The translations under genes were made by a program, and so were the position numbers. From NCBI GenBank assembly GCA_902567045.1, contig CACFLJ010000002.1, positions 62,001 through 126,000 of the forward strand: DNA of 64,000 nt, given 5' to 3'. This DNA comes from an uncultured Pelagibacteraceae bacterium. Lineage in GTDB: Bacteria; Pseudomonadota; Alphaproteobacteria; Pelagibacterales; Pelagibacteraceae. Shown piece after piece: positions 8,850 through 18,016 of this stretch. The number at the start of each line of letters is the position of its first letter. Position 1 is the first letter of the stretch. The notes beneath the pieces are model-generated. The model worked only from the letters and a program-made list of their open reading frames with translations. It did not search any database and was not told the origin of the DNA.

Positions 8850-9650
8850 TTAATAGTGTTTTGGCTCTTCTCTTTTTATACCTAGGCCAAATTGCTCAGG
8901 TGCATCTGCTTCTGGTGGTAGATTATCTCTAGAACCATCAGCCTCTGCTAAATTTTTTTGTATTGCTGCTCCCGGTTTATAAAACATATGAGCAAATTTT
9001 GACCAATATACTCCACCAAATAAAACTAGATTTGCAACAATAAATAATGCTAAAAAAACCATGTCATCATATCTTCCAACGAGATTTAGTGATTGGAGGT
9101 AAGACCATATTAGACCGAATAAGGATGATAATATTAAAGCTAAAACAAATAAGTCAGCTTTTATCACTCTAAACCAAGGTTGTGCCTCAGAATAAACATC
9201 AACTCTTAGAAAGAACCAAAACCAAGATCCTCCTAATACAGTTAGTGCTGCTCCAATGTGCCATATCATTGGCCATACAGTTGGAGTAGTAGATCCTGGA
9301 GATGTATAGAAGAATATCATTACAACTGAACCTACCCAAAAAAGTATTGTTCCGTACATTCCCATTACATGCGCCACTCTTCTTTTACCTGCACCAAGTT
9401 CTGATGTAGTAGCAATATCGCTTGCTATAGTTTTTGAAATTACAGATATTCTCTCACCTGTTGATAAGGTTTTCGTAGCTGATAATTTTGCTTTTTTTGC
9501 GTTATTAAAGAAATACTTCACGTTTTTTTTATGAATAATATCCATTACTGTTCCAACTAGAATTAGTAAGCCCATTAATATAACAAAAGATTGCATCAAA
9601 AATGGAGGTACTGTCTCCGCTAGTGTTAAGAATGGATTAGTTGATACCAT
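8850..9650 (-). CDS. aprM: AprM membrane anchor of adenylylsulfate reductase
   Basis: A 266-residue membrane protein with about five TM helices (near residues 15-38, 95-113, 128-150, 165-185 and 195-215), and histidines in HVMGMYG and WHIGAALTVLGG that could ligate heme or sit near quinone. AprM is found next to aprBA in sulfur-oxidising bacteria and is thought to carry electrons from AprBA to the quinone pool. Gene order aprM-aprB-aprA, with 34 nt between aprM and aprB, supports the assignment. The role is known from family context, not proven here. Confidence 0.85.
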   Translation of the reverse strand: MVSTNPFLTLAETVPPFLMQSFVILMGLLILVGTVMDIIHKKNVKYFFNNAKKAKLSATKTLSTGERISVISKTIASDIATTSELGAGKRRVAHVMGMYGTILFWVGSVVMIFFYTSPGSTTPTVWPMIWHIGAALTVLGGSWFWFFLRVDVYSEAQPWFRVIKADLFVLALILSSLFGLIWSYLQSLNLVGRYDDMVFLALFIVANLVLFGGVYWSKFAHMFYKPGAAIQKNLAEADGSRDNLPPEADAPEQFGLGIKREEPKHY

Positions 9651-9746
9651 TGTGATTTTGTTCCTTCCGCTTAAGATTTCTAGTACACTTATTTAAATAG
9701 ATCAACCGCGATATAATGACATTTCAACAGCTTATAAACGTATTTA

Positions 9747-10148
9747 TTATTTGGTTTTACGCACATAATGTTGTTTAGAGGCAATTACGCTTCTAACACC
9801 ACCTTGGGGATTATCAACGTCTCCTGATCTTCTTGGAATCAGATGAATGTGACAATGATTAATTGATTGTCCTGCAGTTTTGCCAGAATTTGATCCAACA
9901 TTAAATCCCTCAATTGTATCATCTTTAATTTCAAGCTTTTTTTTAAGTTTTTTCAGAAGAGCGTCACAGGCTAAGACTTCCTCATTATTAAGTTCAAAAT
10001 AATTTTCAACATGTCTCTTTGGAACAATTAAAGCATGATACTTTGAAACTGGGTAAGTATCATAACTCGCGTAGGCCAATTCATTTTCTAGTTCGAAATC
10101 ATTGGTGGATATATTACAAAATAGACATGGGTTATTAGGATCTCTCAT
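9747..10148 (-). CDS. HIT-family nucleotide hydrolase/transferase
   Basis: A 133-residue protein with the histidine triad HCHIHLIPRR (HxHxH type) near residue 106 and an N-terminal CLFCNI motif. HIT proteins hydrolyse or transfer nucleoside monophosphate from substrates such as AMP-lysine, Ap4A or APS. It is three bases after pabC and probably ends that operon; the apr operon follows after about 96 bp. APS-active HIT enzymes are known in other organisms, so the location directly upstream of aprMBA is notable, but this is inference. Confidence 0.85.
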   Translation of the reverse strand: MRDPNNPCLFCNISTNDFELENELAYASYDTYPVSKYHALIVPKRHVENYFELNNEEVLACDALLKKLKKKLEIKDDTIEGFNVGSNSGKTAGQSINHCHIHLIPRRSGDVDNPQGGVRSVIASKQHYVRKTK

Positions 10149-10151
10149 TTT

Positions 10152-10922
10152 TTAATTATAAATATATTTTTGTTTTTTAAATTCTTTTTCAAAAGTTTTA
10201 TACATTGAATTAAATATTTTGTTTTTTCTTCTCTTCCAGTTGCTATCAACAATATAACTTGTGGAAACTACTCCTTTGCCTGAACCAATAAGCAGGATTT
10301 CATCAAATTGTTTTAATTCTTTTAGATAAATATCTTTTTTTATTATATTAAATTTTTTCTCATAAAATTTAAGGTTTGTCCCTCTATAATATTTATTTTT
10401 TGCTGAATAAATTTTGTTGTTTTTAATAAATAATAAATTTGAAGTTCCAGTTTCAAATATTTTATTATTTACACATAAAGCTATGTCTTCTTTAGATGTA
10501 TTCATTTTGGATAGATAACCTAGTATTTTTTTGTATTTTAAATTTTTATACTCAGGTTTCACTCTTTCATAGTGGACTAATTTTATACCAAATTTTTGGT
10601 TGAGTTTAACTTTGTCTCTAAGAGATATTGAAATAGTTTTTTTATTTAAAGCAACTCTAAGTAAATGATTATAAGATTTTGTTTTATCTATATTTTCATT
10701 TATTAGTTTTAATATATTACTTTTTATTCCTTTTTCATAAATCTTATAGGCCTTTAATGATTTTATTAAATTGTCAATGTGTGTTTTAAAAAAAAGAATT
10801 TTAGGTGGCTTATTATAGATCCACATTGTTGTAAAAACTCCATCCTTGTTCCATAGATCATCAAACTCAACTTCTTTAAAGTTTTTACGCTGATAAGATT
10901 TTTTTAATAAGTATTTTACCAT
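10152..10922 (-). CDS. pabC: Aminodeoxychorismate lyase-like class IV aminotransferase
   Basis: A 256-residue PLP fold-type IV protein. The order of segments GVFTTMWIYNKPP, THIDNLIKSL, LLRVALNKK, and the C-terminal ETGTSNLLFIKNNKIYS and EILLIGSGKGVVS agrees with PabC/IlvE. The place after pabB and pabA points to 4-amino-4-deoxychorismate lyase, giving p-aminobenzoate for folate. It overlaps the 3' end of pabA by 38 bases, an unusually long overlap, but no better internal start is visible. A branched-chain or D-amino-acid aminotransferase is the alternative. Confidence 0.8.
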   Translation of the reverse strand: MVKYLLKKSYQRKNFKEVEFDDLWNKDGVFTTMWIYNKPPKILFFKTHIDNLIKSLKAYKIYEKGIKSNILKLINENIDKTKSYNHLLRVALNKKTISISLRDKVKLNQKFGIKLVHYERVKPEYKNLKYKKILGYLSKMNTSKEDIALCVNNKIFETGTSNLLFIKNNKIYSAKNKYYRGTNLKFYEKKFNIIKKDIYLKELKQFDEILLIGSGKGVVSTSYIVDSNWKRRKNKIFNSMYKTFEKEFKKQKYIYN

Positions 10923-11442
10923 TATTTGTCAAAAAAGATTCTGGGTGAAACTGAAATCCATATACATCATCTTGAGTATTTTCGAAACCCATTGCAATAT
11001 CAGATTTTGTACATCTCATTGTGATATTAAAGTTTTCATTCATAAAAGGTTCTTTTAACTTTAGGGAATGATACCTACCAACCTTAAAAATTGAATTTTT
11101 TTTAAAAATAGAATGATTGCTTGTAACTTTTACAGTTGATTGAAAACCATGGTAAATATTTTTTTGCTGAATAATTTTTCCATTTTCACTATGTAAGATC
11201 AATTGATAACCTAGACAAATACCAATAATTTTTTTTGATCCTTTGAATTTGTTATAAATCTTTATAGATGTTGGATAATCTTTAGGTGATCCTGGTCCTG
11301 GAGAAAATACTATTGTTTTACATTTATCTAATAATTTTTTATTTATATCAAAGTAATTTGAGCAATATACTTCATCAAATTCAGAAAATTGATGAACTAC
11401 GTTCCAAGTAAATGAATCTTGATGATCAATAATATAAATCAT
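10885..11442 (-). CDS. pabA: Aminodeoxychorismate/anthranilate synthase, glutamine amidotransferase subunit
   Basis: A 185-residue class I glutamine amidotransferase. The nucleophile cysteine is in GICLGYQ, and the His/Glu pair in FQFHPESF. FSPGPGSPKDYP is the oxyanion-strand motif. It provides ammonia to PabB, with which it overlaps by four bases (ATGA). TrpG is the homologous alternative; the neighbouring pabC supports the folate branch. It may serve both, as in some compact genomes. Confidence 0.85.
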   Translation of the reverse strand: MIYIIDHQDSFTWNVVHQFSEFDEVYCSNYFDINKKLLDKCKTIVFSPGPGSPKDYPTSIKIYNKFKGSKKIIGICLGYQLILHSENGKIIQQKNIYHGFQSTVKVTSNHSIFKKNSIFKVGRYHSLKLKEPFMNENFNITMRCTKSDIAMGFENTQDDVYGFQFHPESFLTNNGKILIKKILSA

Positions 11443-12653
11443 TTAAATAATTCCAAAAGTGATTTTGCTTTAATAAAGTTTTCATTAAATTCTTTCTTTG
11501 AATTACTATCCAATACAACTCCAGAAGCTGCAGATACTTCTGATCTATTTTTAAAATTTAAAATTGATCTAATAATTATATTAAACCTCATATCTTCATT
11601 AAATTTTATATAACCAAAACTCCCTGTGAAAATATTTCTATCTTCTTTTTCTTGCGAATTAAGTAATTCCAATGTTCTTATTTTAGGACAACCAATGACA
11701 GATCCGCCCGGCATCATTGACTTAATTATTTCTTTAACAGATGTTTTTTGATTTAATTTTCCAATAATACTAGTTACGTAATGATATAGGTGCTTATATT
11801 CTTCTACATATTTTTGTTTTTTGATTTTTACTGAACCTGGTTTGCATATTCTAGATAAATCGTTTCTCTCAAGGTCAACAATCATATTATGTTCTTTGGT
11901 TTCTTTGATGTTATTTCTGAAAAATTTGAGAGCTTTAGATTTTGTTGTATATTTATTTTTTTTCAAGGTTCCGGCTATTGGTTTAGTATTAATAATATTG
12001 CCAACCCTATTGATTAAAGTCTCAGGCGAACAGCTAACTATTGAATAATCTTTATCTCTAATCATAAATGACTCAGGTGAAGAGTTAATCTTCATTAGTT
12101 TCCAAAAGAAATTTACTGAATTAATTGTAGATTTATTTTTGTACTTTGTGCATATTTTAATTTGGTAAGTTTCTCCTTCTCTAATTTTTCTAGAAAATGC
12201 ATCAAATATTTTTTGGTATTTGTTAAATTCTATATTTAGTTTGAAAGGGCTAAGAATTTTAGTTTTTTGAAAAACTTCTTTGAATTCAGCTTTTTTTAAA
12301 TTTGAATGAATTTTAATTTTGTTTCTAATTTTAATTAGAGTTTCAGGCTTATAAAAAATACCTTTATAGAAGTTCATTTTTTTTTGATTTTTTATAGATA
12401 AATTTAAAAGACTACATAAAATCTCATAACCAAAAAATCCCACATATAGGTCGGTTTCTTTTTTATATTTTTTCGAAGAAAAACTATCTAAAAATTTTGC
12501 AATATTATTTTCGTTAAGCGCTATTTTCTTTGAAAAATCTGTATAAATATTATACCCCCCATCAACTTTATAGATAATAAGAGGCTTATTAGACTGGTAA
12601 AGTTTTTCTAAATATTTATTAAATTTAAGTTTATGCTGGTTGAGCTCTTTCAA
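11439..12653 (-). CDS. pabB: Aminodeoxychorismate synthase component I
   Basis: A 404-residue chorismate-binding enzyme. The C-terminal catalytic domain shows PIAGTLKKNK, DLERNDLSRICKPGSV, KSMMPGGSVIGCPKIRTLELL and the final FTGSFGYI blocks. It aminates chorismate together with PabA. It is overlapped at the front by the MFS gene (23 bases) and at the back by pabA (4 bases), so translation in this operon is tightly coupled. PabB and TrpE are paralogs; operon context favours PabB. Confidence 0.85.
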   Translation of the reverse strand: MKELNQHKLKFNKYLEKLYQSNKPLIIYKVDGGYNIYTDFSKKIALNENNIAKFLDSFSSKKYKKETDLYVGFFGYEILCSLLNLSIKNQKKMNFYKGIFYKPETLIKIRNKIKIHSNLKKAEFKEVFQKTKILSPFKLNIEFNKYQKIFDAFSRKIREGETYQIKICTKYKNKSTINSVNFFWKLMKINSSPESFMIRDKDYSIVSCSPETLINRVGNIINTKPIAGTLKKNKYTTKSKALKFFRNNIKETKEHNMIVDLERNDLSRICKPGSVKIKKQKYVEEYKHLYHYVTSIIGKLNQKTSVKEIIKSMMPGGSVIGCPKIRTLELLNSQEKEDRNIFTGSFGYIKFNEDMRFNIIIRSILNFKNRSEVSAASGVVLDSNSKKEFNENFIKAKSLLELFK

Positions 12654-13854
12654 TTGTTTTCTCTTTAATGGGTAAATGTATCACGCCTGCAAAAATTGAT
12701 AATGCGATAGATGCGTACCATGCATAATCAAAATTTCCATACATCTCATAAAAAACTCCCCCAAGATAAGCGCCAAGAAAAGACCCAATCTGATGACTAA
12801 CAAATACAATACCGTATAAAAGACCTAAGTGTTTTGTTCCAAAAATATGCCCTACTAAACCATTCGTTGGTGGAACAGTAGAAAGCCATAAAAGTCCAAA
12901 TGTTACACCGAATACAACCGAGTTAAATATACTTGGTGGTAGAAATAAAAAATAAATTAAAGAGACTCCTCTTAATAAATATATAGCACTTAAAACTTTC
13001 TTTTTACTAAACTTAGTTGCTAAATAACCACTACCAAGAGTTCCTATCATATTAAACACTCCGACTAATGCTAATATCATTGCAGCTGTCCAATCGGGCA
13101 TCCCTTTATCCATCATATATTTTGGAATGTGTGTAGCTACTAATGCGATATGCCAACCACAGACAAAAAATCCAAGTGTTAAAAATATAAAACTTTTATT
13201 AGTGAAAGCTTCTCTTAAGGCCTCTGAGGCTGTTTGTTTATTATCTTGATTGTTAGTTCCTGCTGGAATTTTAGGGGTGCTTACAAATAATGAAACAATT
13301 AAGCCAATGCCTAATAAAAAACAGAAATACAAAATAGTAATTTCCCAACCTATTTCAATTAAAGAATATCTAACAAGCAACGGTGATACAAAAAATCCAA
13401 ATGAACCTGCGCATGTTACGATCCCAGTAGCAATTGTTCTATTAGAAGCAGGAAAATGTTTAGCTACAACAGATACTGGAATACTTATCGCAGTTCCTCC
13501 TAGACCTATTCCAATTAATAGACCAATAGTTAATGTGAAATTATATCCTGTATTTAATCCAGAATAGAAAAGTAACAATCCCGCTAAGTAAAATAAAAAA
13601 CCAATAAATATTGCGGCTGCACCCCCATACTTATCAGTTATATAACCAAACACAGGACTAAAAACACCCCACATCAAAAGCTGCAATCCGATTACAAAAC
13701 CAAAATGTGAAATAGAGATATCAAGGTCAGTATTAAAATCAAAATAAAATAATCCAAAAGTCTGTCTAATTCCGAGTGAAACAATTACGACAGACGACGC
13801 TGCTATTAAAGTAATTAATGCTTTTTTTGTAGTGAAAAATTTCTCAGAACTCAT
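12631..13854 (-). CDS. MFS transporter
   Basis: A 407-residue major facilitator protein with about twelve TM helices, the loop 2-3 motif FGYITDKYGG and a central cytoplasmic loop near residues 195-215. Sequences such as GWHIALVATHIPKYMMDKGMPDW are typical of the oxalate/monocarboxylate-like MFS group. It lies between metC (4-base overlap) and pabB (23-base overlap) in one operon, but this does not define a substrate. Direction of transport is unknown. Confidence 0.8.
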   Translation of the reverse strand: MSSEKFFTTKKALITLIAASSVVIVSLGIRQTFGLFYFDFNTDLDISISHFGFVIGLQLLMWGVFSPVFGYITDKYGGAAAIFIGFLFYLAGLLLFYSGLNTGYNFTLTIGLLIGIGLGGTAISIPVSVVAKHFPASNRTIATGIVTCAGSFGFFVSPLLVRYSLIEIGWEITILYFCFLLGIGLIVSLFVSTPKIPAGTNNQDNKQTASEALREAFTNKSFIFLTLGFFVCGWHIALVATHIPKYMMDKGMPDWTAAMILALVGVFNMIGTLGSGYLATKFSKKKVLSAIYLLRGVSLIYFLFLPPSIFNSVVFGVTFGLLWLSTVPPTNGLVGHIFGTKHLGLLYGIVFVSHQIGSFLGAYLGGVFYEMYGNFDYAWYASIALSIFAGVIHLPIKEKTIERAQPA

Positions 13855-15026
13855 TTAATGAATTTAAGCGATTTTCGCAAATCTTCAATTAAATCTTTTG
13901 GATCTTCAAGACCAACATGCAACCTTACAATTGTTTCATCATCTTTAATTTCTGAATATATCCTGTTACCTCGTTCTGCTTTACTTTGATGTAGCGCTAA
14001 ACTTTCAAAACCTCCCCAACTGTAACCATAACCAAATAATTTTAGTGAATTAACAAACTTTATTACTGATTTTTTCTCTTTGGTTTTAATTTTAAGACCC
14101 ATTAAACCAGAAGCACCGGAATAATATTTTTTCCATAATTTGTAATTAAGTGATCCTTTCAGGTATGGGTATAAAAGTTTTACTTTTTTATTCTTTGATA
14201 AAAAGGCTGCGACTTTTTTAGCGTTTTCTTGATGTTTATCTAATCTTACATCTAAAGTTCTAAGACCTCTTGTTATTAAATATGCATCATCAGGCCCTAA
14301 TCTCAAACCAATTATTTTTTGAGTTTTCTCTACATGTTTAAAAACTATTTTATTAACTGCTAAAGTCCCTCCCATTACATCTGAATGTCCTGAATAGTAC
14401 TTGGTTGCAGATACAATTGACATATCAAAACCTAATTTCATTGGTTTAAAAAAATATGGTGTTGCCCATGTATTGTCGATAGCTGTCAAAACTTTTCTTT
14501 TTTTTGCTATAGATATTATTTTTGATAAGTCCTGAAATTCAAACGAGTTACTACCTGGATTTTCAACAAAAATTAATTTAGTTTTATTATTAATTATTTT
14601 ATTCAGTGAATTTAAATCATGAGGATTATAAAATGTAGTTTTGATATTAAATTCTTTTAAAAAATCTTGAGTAAGAACTCTGGTTGGATTGTAGACTGGG
14701 TCGGCAACTATAATTTCATCACCCGGTCTTACAACGCTAAAAATAGCTAAAAAAATAGATCCAAATCCTGTAGGAGTTAAAAAGACATGATAAGACTCTT
14801 CTAATTTTGTAAGTATTTTTTGTAAAATATGTGTCGTCGAAGTGCCCTGTCTTCCATAATCAAAATATCCTCCACGAGGATCTTTTTTATATTTATTCTG
14901 AGTTTTCCTAATATCGTTCATGGATTTAAAAATTATTGTAGATGCTCTTACAACAGGTGGATTTACTGAATGATTATGGAAATCTTTAGCTGTATGTTTT
15001 AAGAATGTTTTAAAAGAATTGCTCAT
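13851..15026 (-). CDS. metC: Cystathionine beta-lyase / Cys-Met metabolism PLP enzyme
   Basis: A 391-residue PLP enzyme of the trans-sulfuration family. PLP lysine is in SATKYYSGHSDVMGG; the PLP phosphate segment is PTGFGSIFLAIFSVV and AIDNTWATPYF precedes the lysine. MetC breaks cystathionine to homocysteine, pyruvate and ammonia. The open frame extends upstream to 15122, but that extra stretch is hydrophobic and not family-like; the start MSNSFKTFLKH at 15026 fits homologs. First gene of the operon leading to the pab genes. Confidence 0.82.
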   Translation of the reverse strand: MSNSFKTFLKHTAKDFHNHSVNPPVVRASTIIFKSMNDIRKTQNKYKKDPRGGYFDYGRQGTSTTHILQKILTKLEESYHVFLTPTGFGSIFLAIFSVVRPGDEIIVADPVYNPTRVLTQDFLKEFNIKTTFYNPHDLNSLNKIINNKTKLIFVENPGSNSFEFQDLSKIISIAKKRKVLTAIDNTWATPYFFKPMKLGFDMSIVSATKYYSGHSDVMGGTLAVNKIVFKHVEKTQKIIGLRLGPDDAYLITRGLRTLDVRLDKHQENAKKVAAFLSKNKKVKLLYPYLKGSLNYKLWKKYYSGASGLMGLKIKTKEKKSVIKFVNSLKLFGYGYSWGGFESLALHQSKAERGNRIYSEIKDDETIVRLHVGLEDPKDLIEDLRKSLKFIK

Positions 15027-15101
15027 AAAAAAATTGCTATGTTGTTTGGACAATGCTATATCCACCAAATAAGTCAATAAAATAGTAAAACTAAGGAGAT
15101 T

Positions 15102-15185
15102 ATGGGATACCCAAAAAAACACAGAGGCCGAAGAAAAATGGGCTCTAAAAAGAGACGAGCAAGAAAAAAAAATAAAAAGAAATAA
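15102..15185 (+). CDS. 27-aa basic mini-protein, mS38/COX24-like ribosomal protein
   Basis: A very short frame with a strong Shine-Dalgarno (AAGGAG, 4 nt before ATG). The product begins MGYPKKHRGRRKMGSKKRR and is made almost wholly of Lys and Arg. The pattern RRKMxxKKRRxRKK resembles the AURKAIP1/COX24 (mS38) C-terminal motif, which bacteria carry as tiny proteins that sit in the small ribosomal subunit. Size and ribosome-binding site support a real gene. It is divergent from metC and convergent with mnmA. Family call is by eye. Confidence 0.7.
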   Translation: MGYPKKHRGRRKMGSKKRRARKKNKKK

Positions 15186-15191
15186 AAATTT

Positions 15192-16307
15192 TTAATCTTT
15201 AATCCAACCACCACCTAAAACCTTGTGACCAAACTGGTCCTTCTTGTAAAATACACAAGCTTGGCCTGGAGATATTCCGTATTCTGGTTTTAGGAGACTT
15301 ACTTTAACATTATTATCTTCTATATTTACTTTTGCATCTAAAAGTTTGCCGGTAGACCTGACTTTAACCAATATGTTTTCATTAAATTCCTCTTTTTTGG
15401 TTAATAAATTTAAATTTTTTAAATTAATATCAATTCTAGCTAATTCTTCTTTTGGGCCTATATAGATTTCATTTTTTTCAGCATCAATTCTAATTACATA
15501 AAATGGCTCTTCATTTGAAACTTTAATTCCTTTTCTTTGTCCAATAGTAAAATTAACTATACCGTCATGTACTCCCACGACTTTACCATCCAAATTTTTT
15601 ATATTTCCTTTTTTGTACGACTCTGGTTTAAATTTTTTTATTACTGAAGCATAATCTCCATTGGGTACAAAGCATATATCTTGACTATCTGGTTTGTCAG
15701 CAACATTCAAATTCAGATTTTTTGCAATTTCTCTCGTTTTATCTTTAAGAAGTCCACCTAGTGGAAATCTTATATAATTTAGTTGCTCTCTTGTTGTATT
15801 AAATAAAAAATAACTTTGATCTCGATTTTCATCAATTGCTTGGTACATATTAGTTAAGTTATCTTGCGTTAAACTTTTTACATAATGACCTGTGATTAAC
15901 GCATCAGCATTTAAATCTTTTGAAAATTCAAATAAATCTTTGAATTTAACTGTCTGATTACATTGTACACATGGTATTGGTGTTTCACCCTTTAGATAAC
16001 TATCCACAAAATTGTCAATAACTCCTTGTTTAAACTTATCCTGATAATATAAAATCTTATGCTCAATATCTAATTTGTGTGCAACTCTTTTTGCATCCAT
16101 TATATCTTGCCCTGAACAGCATTGTTTTGAAGCGGCAACTTCTTTGCCATCGTTGTAAAGTTTTAAAGTAATTCCAATTACTTTATAACCTTCTTGCTTC
16201 ATCATCCCAGCAACTGTTGACGAGTCAACACCTCCGGACATGGCTACCACTACTGTAGTTTCTGACGGTTTTTTATTAAATCCTAATGAGTTAGTTTCTA
16301 AATTCAT
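15192..16307 (-). CDS. mnmA: tRNA-specific 2-thiouridylase
   Basis: A 371-residue ATP-pyrophosphatase. The P-loop is [16 protein letters not shown] near residues 20-35. The catalytic cysteines are in [11 protein letters not shown] and [13 protein letters not shown]. It makes the s2 modification at U34 of tRNAs for Lys, Glu and Gln using persulfide sulfur. It has the full three-domain length, with the C-terminal beta barrel ending in [11 protein letters not shown] and the GGGWI motif. Stop codon is only six bases from the mS38-like gene end. Confidence 0.95.
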   Translation of the reverse strand: MNLETNSLGFNKKPSETTVVVAMSGGVDSSTVAGMMKQEGYKVIGITLKLYNDGKEVAASKQCCSGQDIMDAKRVAHKLDIEHKILYYQDKFKQGVIDNFVDSYLKGETPIPCVQCNQTVKFKDLFEFSKDLNADALITGHYVKSLTQDNLTNMYQAIDENRDQSYFLFNTTREQLNYIRFPLGGLLKDKTREIAKNLNLNVADKPDSQDICFVPNGDYASVIKKFKPESYKKGNIKNLDGKVVGVHDGIVNFTIGQRKGIKVSNEEPFYVIRIDAEKNEIYIGPKEELARIDINLKNLNLLTKKEEFNENILVKVRSTGKLLDAKVNIEDNNVKVSLLKPEYGISPGQACVFYKKDQFGHKVLGGGWIKD

Positions 16308-16348
16308 TTGATGGTATTTATACTTATTTCTATTATAAGTTAAATTAA

Positions 16349-16525
16349 ATGATTTTAGATTTTGAACCAGGTGACAAAGTTATTAATCCAGCAAATAAAA
16401 GTTGGGGTATTGGTCAAGTTCAGTCAATTATTAATAACAAAGTAACTGTTAATTTCCAAAATGTCGGAAAAAAAGTAATAAATGCAAATAATATTGAACT
16501 CGAAAGAATTGATAACAATGGATGA
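16349..16525 (+). CDS. DUF3553 family small protein
   Basis: A 58-residue frame, beginning [20 protein letters not shown] and continuing [22 protein letters not shown]. This matches the small beta-rich DUF3553 proteins of alphaproteobacteria, which often look like 'PG.rV.hP..peWG.GQVqs..g..vtVNFe..Gk..i'. It ends in an 8-base overlap (ATGGATGA) with cysQ, so the two genes are coupled. Function of the family is not known; the fold resembles a CarD/Tudor-like barrel, which is inference. Confidence 0.8.
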   Translation: MILDFEPGDKVINPANKSWGIGQVQSIINNKVTVNFQNVGKKVINANNIELERIDNNG

Positions 16526-17291
16526 AAGTAAAATAAGGAGTGTGGTCGAGGATTTAATTGACACTTTTCTAATGGCTGGTGAATTGTCTATTAAACTAAG
16601 AGATAAAGGTTTGAATAAAGAGATTAAATCTGACAATACCCCTGTAAGCAATGGTGATCTTGAGGTAAATAAAATTATCACAAAAAAATTGTTAGAGTTG
16701 ACACCAGATATACCAATTGTTTCTGAGGAAACTTCACACAATAAATCCAAAACAAACTTAAAAAACTTCTGGTTAGTTGATCCAATTGACGGAACATACG
16801 ACTATATAAATGATGGTGAGGAATTCACTATTAATGCTGGATTAATATTAAATGGAAAAGCATCAGCCGGTTTAATTAATGTGCCTGCAAAAAAAAGGAT
16901 GTTTTATAGTTTTGGAAAAGATCAATCATATGAATTGACCTCAAACAAAACTACAAAGTTAAGCTGTAAGAAAATTACTCCTAAAGGTTCAATAAAAGTA
17001 GTTTCATATTCAAATAAACTAAAACCTGAAATTGAAAAAATACATAAGGATTTAGGAGTTACACAGCACGTTCGAATGAAAAGCTCTCTTAAATTTTGTG
17101 TGATAGCTTCAGGGGAATTTGATGGATATATTGCAGAGCCAAGGGCTTGTGAATGGGATATAGCTGCAGGACATGCTATACTTGAAAACGCAGGTGGAGT
17201 AGTAACAGATTTTAATGGCAATGAAATTACGTATGGTAAAAAAGATTTTAAAAATCCAAGTATAATTTTAAAGAGAAGTAAAAATTTATAA
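16518..17291 (+). CDS. cysQ: 3'(2'),5'-bisphosphate nucleotidase (inositol-monophosphatase family)
   Basis: A 257-residue Mg-dependent phosphatase. It shows the metal-binding EE segment in PIVSEETSH, then WLVDPIDGTYDYINDG (DPIDGT motif) and CEWDIAAGHAIL near the C-terminus. CysQ removes phosphate from PAP, a by-product of sulfonation and acyl-carrier-protein chemistry. The open frame starts earlier (16482), but ATG 16518 overlaps the DUF3553 stop and begins [13 protein letters not shown] as in homologs, so I chose it. Inositol monophosphatase is the alternative. Confidence 0.85.
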   Translation: MDESKIRSVVEDLIDTFLMAGELSIKLRDKGLNKEIKSDNTPVSNGDLEVNKIITKKLLELTPDIPIVSEETSHNKSKTNLKNFWLVDPIDGTYDYINDGEEFTINAGLILNGKASAGLINVPAKKRMFYSFGKDQSYELTSNKTTKLSCKKITPKGSIKVVSYSNKLKPEIEKIHKDLGVTQHVRMKSSLKFCVIASGEFDGYIAEPRACEWDIAAGHAILENAGGVVTDFNGNEITYGKKDFKNPSIILKRSKNL

Positions 17292-17437
17292 TGAGTGAAC
17301 AATTAAGAATAATTTTAATTATAATTGTGTCTGTATCAATATTTGGTTTAATAGTATTTGTGATGGTTAAAAACTATATAAGAAACAAAATTCAATACTA
17401 TTTAGAAGAAAAAAATAAAAAAATTAAAGAAGATTAA
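17291..17437 (+). CDS. 48-aa single-TM protein
   Basis: The ATG at 17291 overlaps the cysQ stop codon (TAATG), giving 48 residues: one strong hydrophobic helix (about residues 7-26) then a basic/acidic tail ending LEEKNKKIKED. Coupled translation supports it as a real gene. It overlaps the 3' end of convergent recX by 14 bases. It has no recognisable family; a small membrane-tethered coiled tail is all that can be seen. Confidence 0.6.
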   Translation: MSEQLRIILIIIVSVSIFGLIVFVMVKNYIRNKIQYYLEEKNKKIKED

Positions 17438-17987
17438 TTATTTTCAAATATTCATCTTTTTCAAGATCCATAACTCTTCTTGAAACTTCGAAATCAAATC
17501 CTGAACGAGCTAATACTCCTATATCCTTTTTATAAAACAGAGGTCGATTATCCTCTTGCCTTGATGGTCCAATTCTTTTCTTTTTACAAATTTTTATGGC
17601 TGAAAAAAAGTCCTGATCCTCATTTTTATCTTTAATTTGTTCAATTGTATTTTTAATATATTTTTCTCCTACACCTTTATTTATTAAGTAATTTCTTATT
17701 TTATTAATAGACGATCCTCTTTGTATTAAACTTTTTGCTTTAGACTCTGAATAAAATTTATCGTTTATAAACTTTGATTTCTCTAAATCCTCAAGAACAA
17801 TATCTATAAGATTAGAAACATCGTTTTTTTTAATATTTGGGGTTCTTGATGTTAAATATTTTTTTAGTAGATAAGTTCTTAACTGTTGTTTAGAAGGTGC
17901 AAATTTTTCTACATAATTAAGTGCAAAATTCGTCATCTCATCCACGGTTACTTCTAATGTCTTTTTTTTATTTTTTATGGGAATCAT
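17424..17987 (-). CDS. recX: Regulatory protein RecX
   Basis: A 187-residue all-helical protein with repeated three-helix units: ALNYVEKFAPSKQQLRTYLLKKY, DLEKSKFINDKFYSESKAKSLIQRGSS and RNYLINKGVGEKYIKNTIEQI. This is the RecX pattern, a modulator of RecA filaments. recA is not adjacent. Convergent overlap with the 48-aa gene. Length is normal. Confidence 0.82.
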   Translation of the reverse strand: MIPIKNKKKTLEVTVDEMTNFALNYVEKFAPSKQQLRTYLLKKYLTSRTPNIKKNDVSNLIDIVLEDLEKSKFINDKFYSESKAKSLIQRGSSINKIRNYLINKGVGEKYIKNTIEQIKDKNEDQDFFSAIKICKKKRIGPSRQEDNRPLFYKKDIGVLARSGFDFEVSRRVMDLEKDEYLKIINLL

Positions 17988-18016
17988 TATTTTATTTAAT
18001 ATAATATAAAAATATT

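Noticed and set aside
15027-15122. N-terminal extension of metC to 15122
   Set aside because: The 32 extra residues are hydrophobic and unlike the family, and they run into the mS38-like gene with its strong ribosome-binding site. Start 15026 is better.
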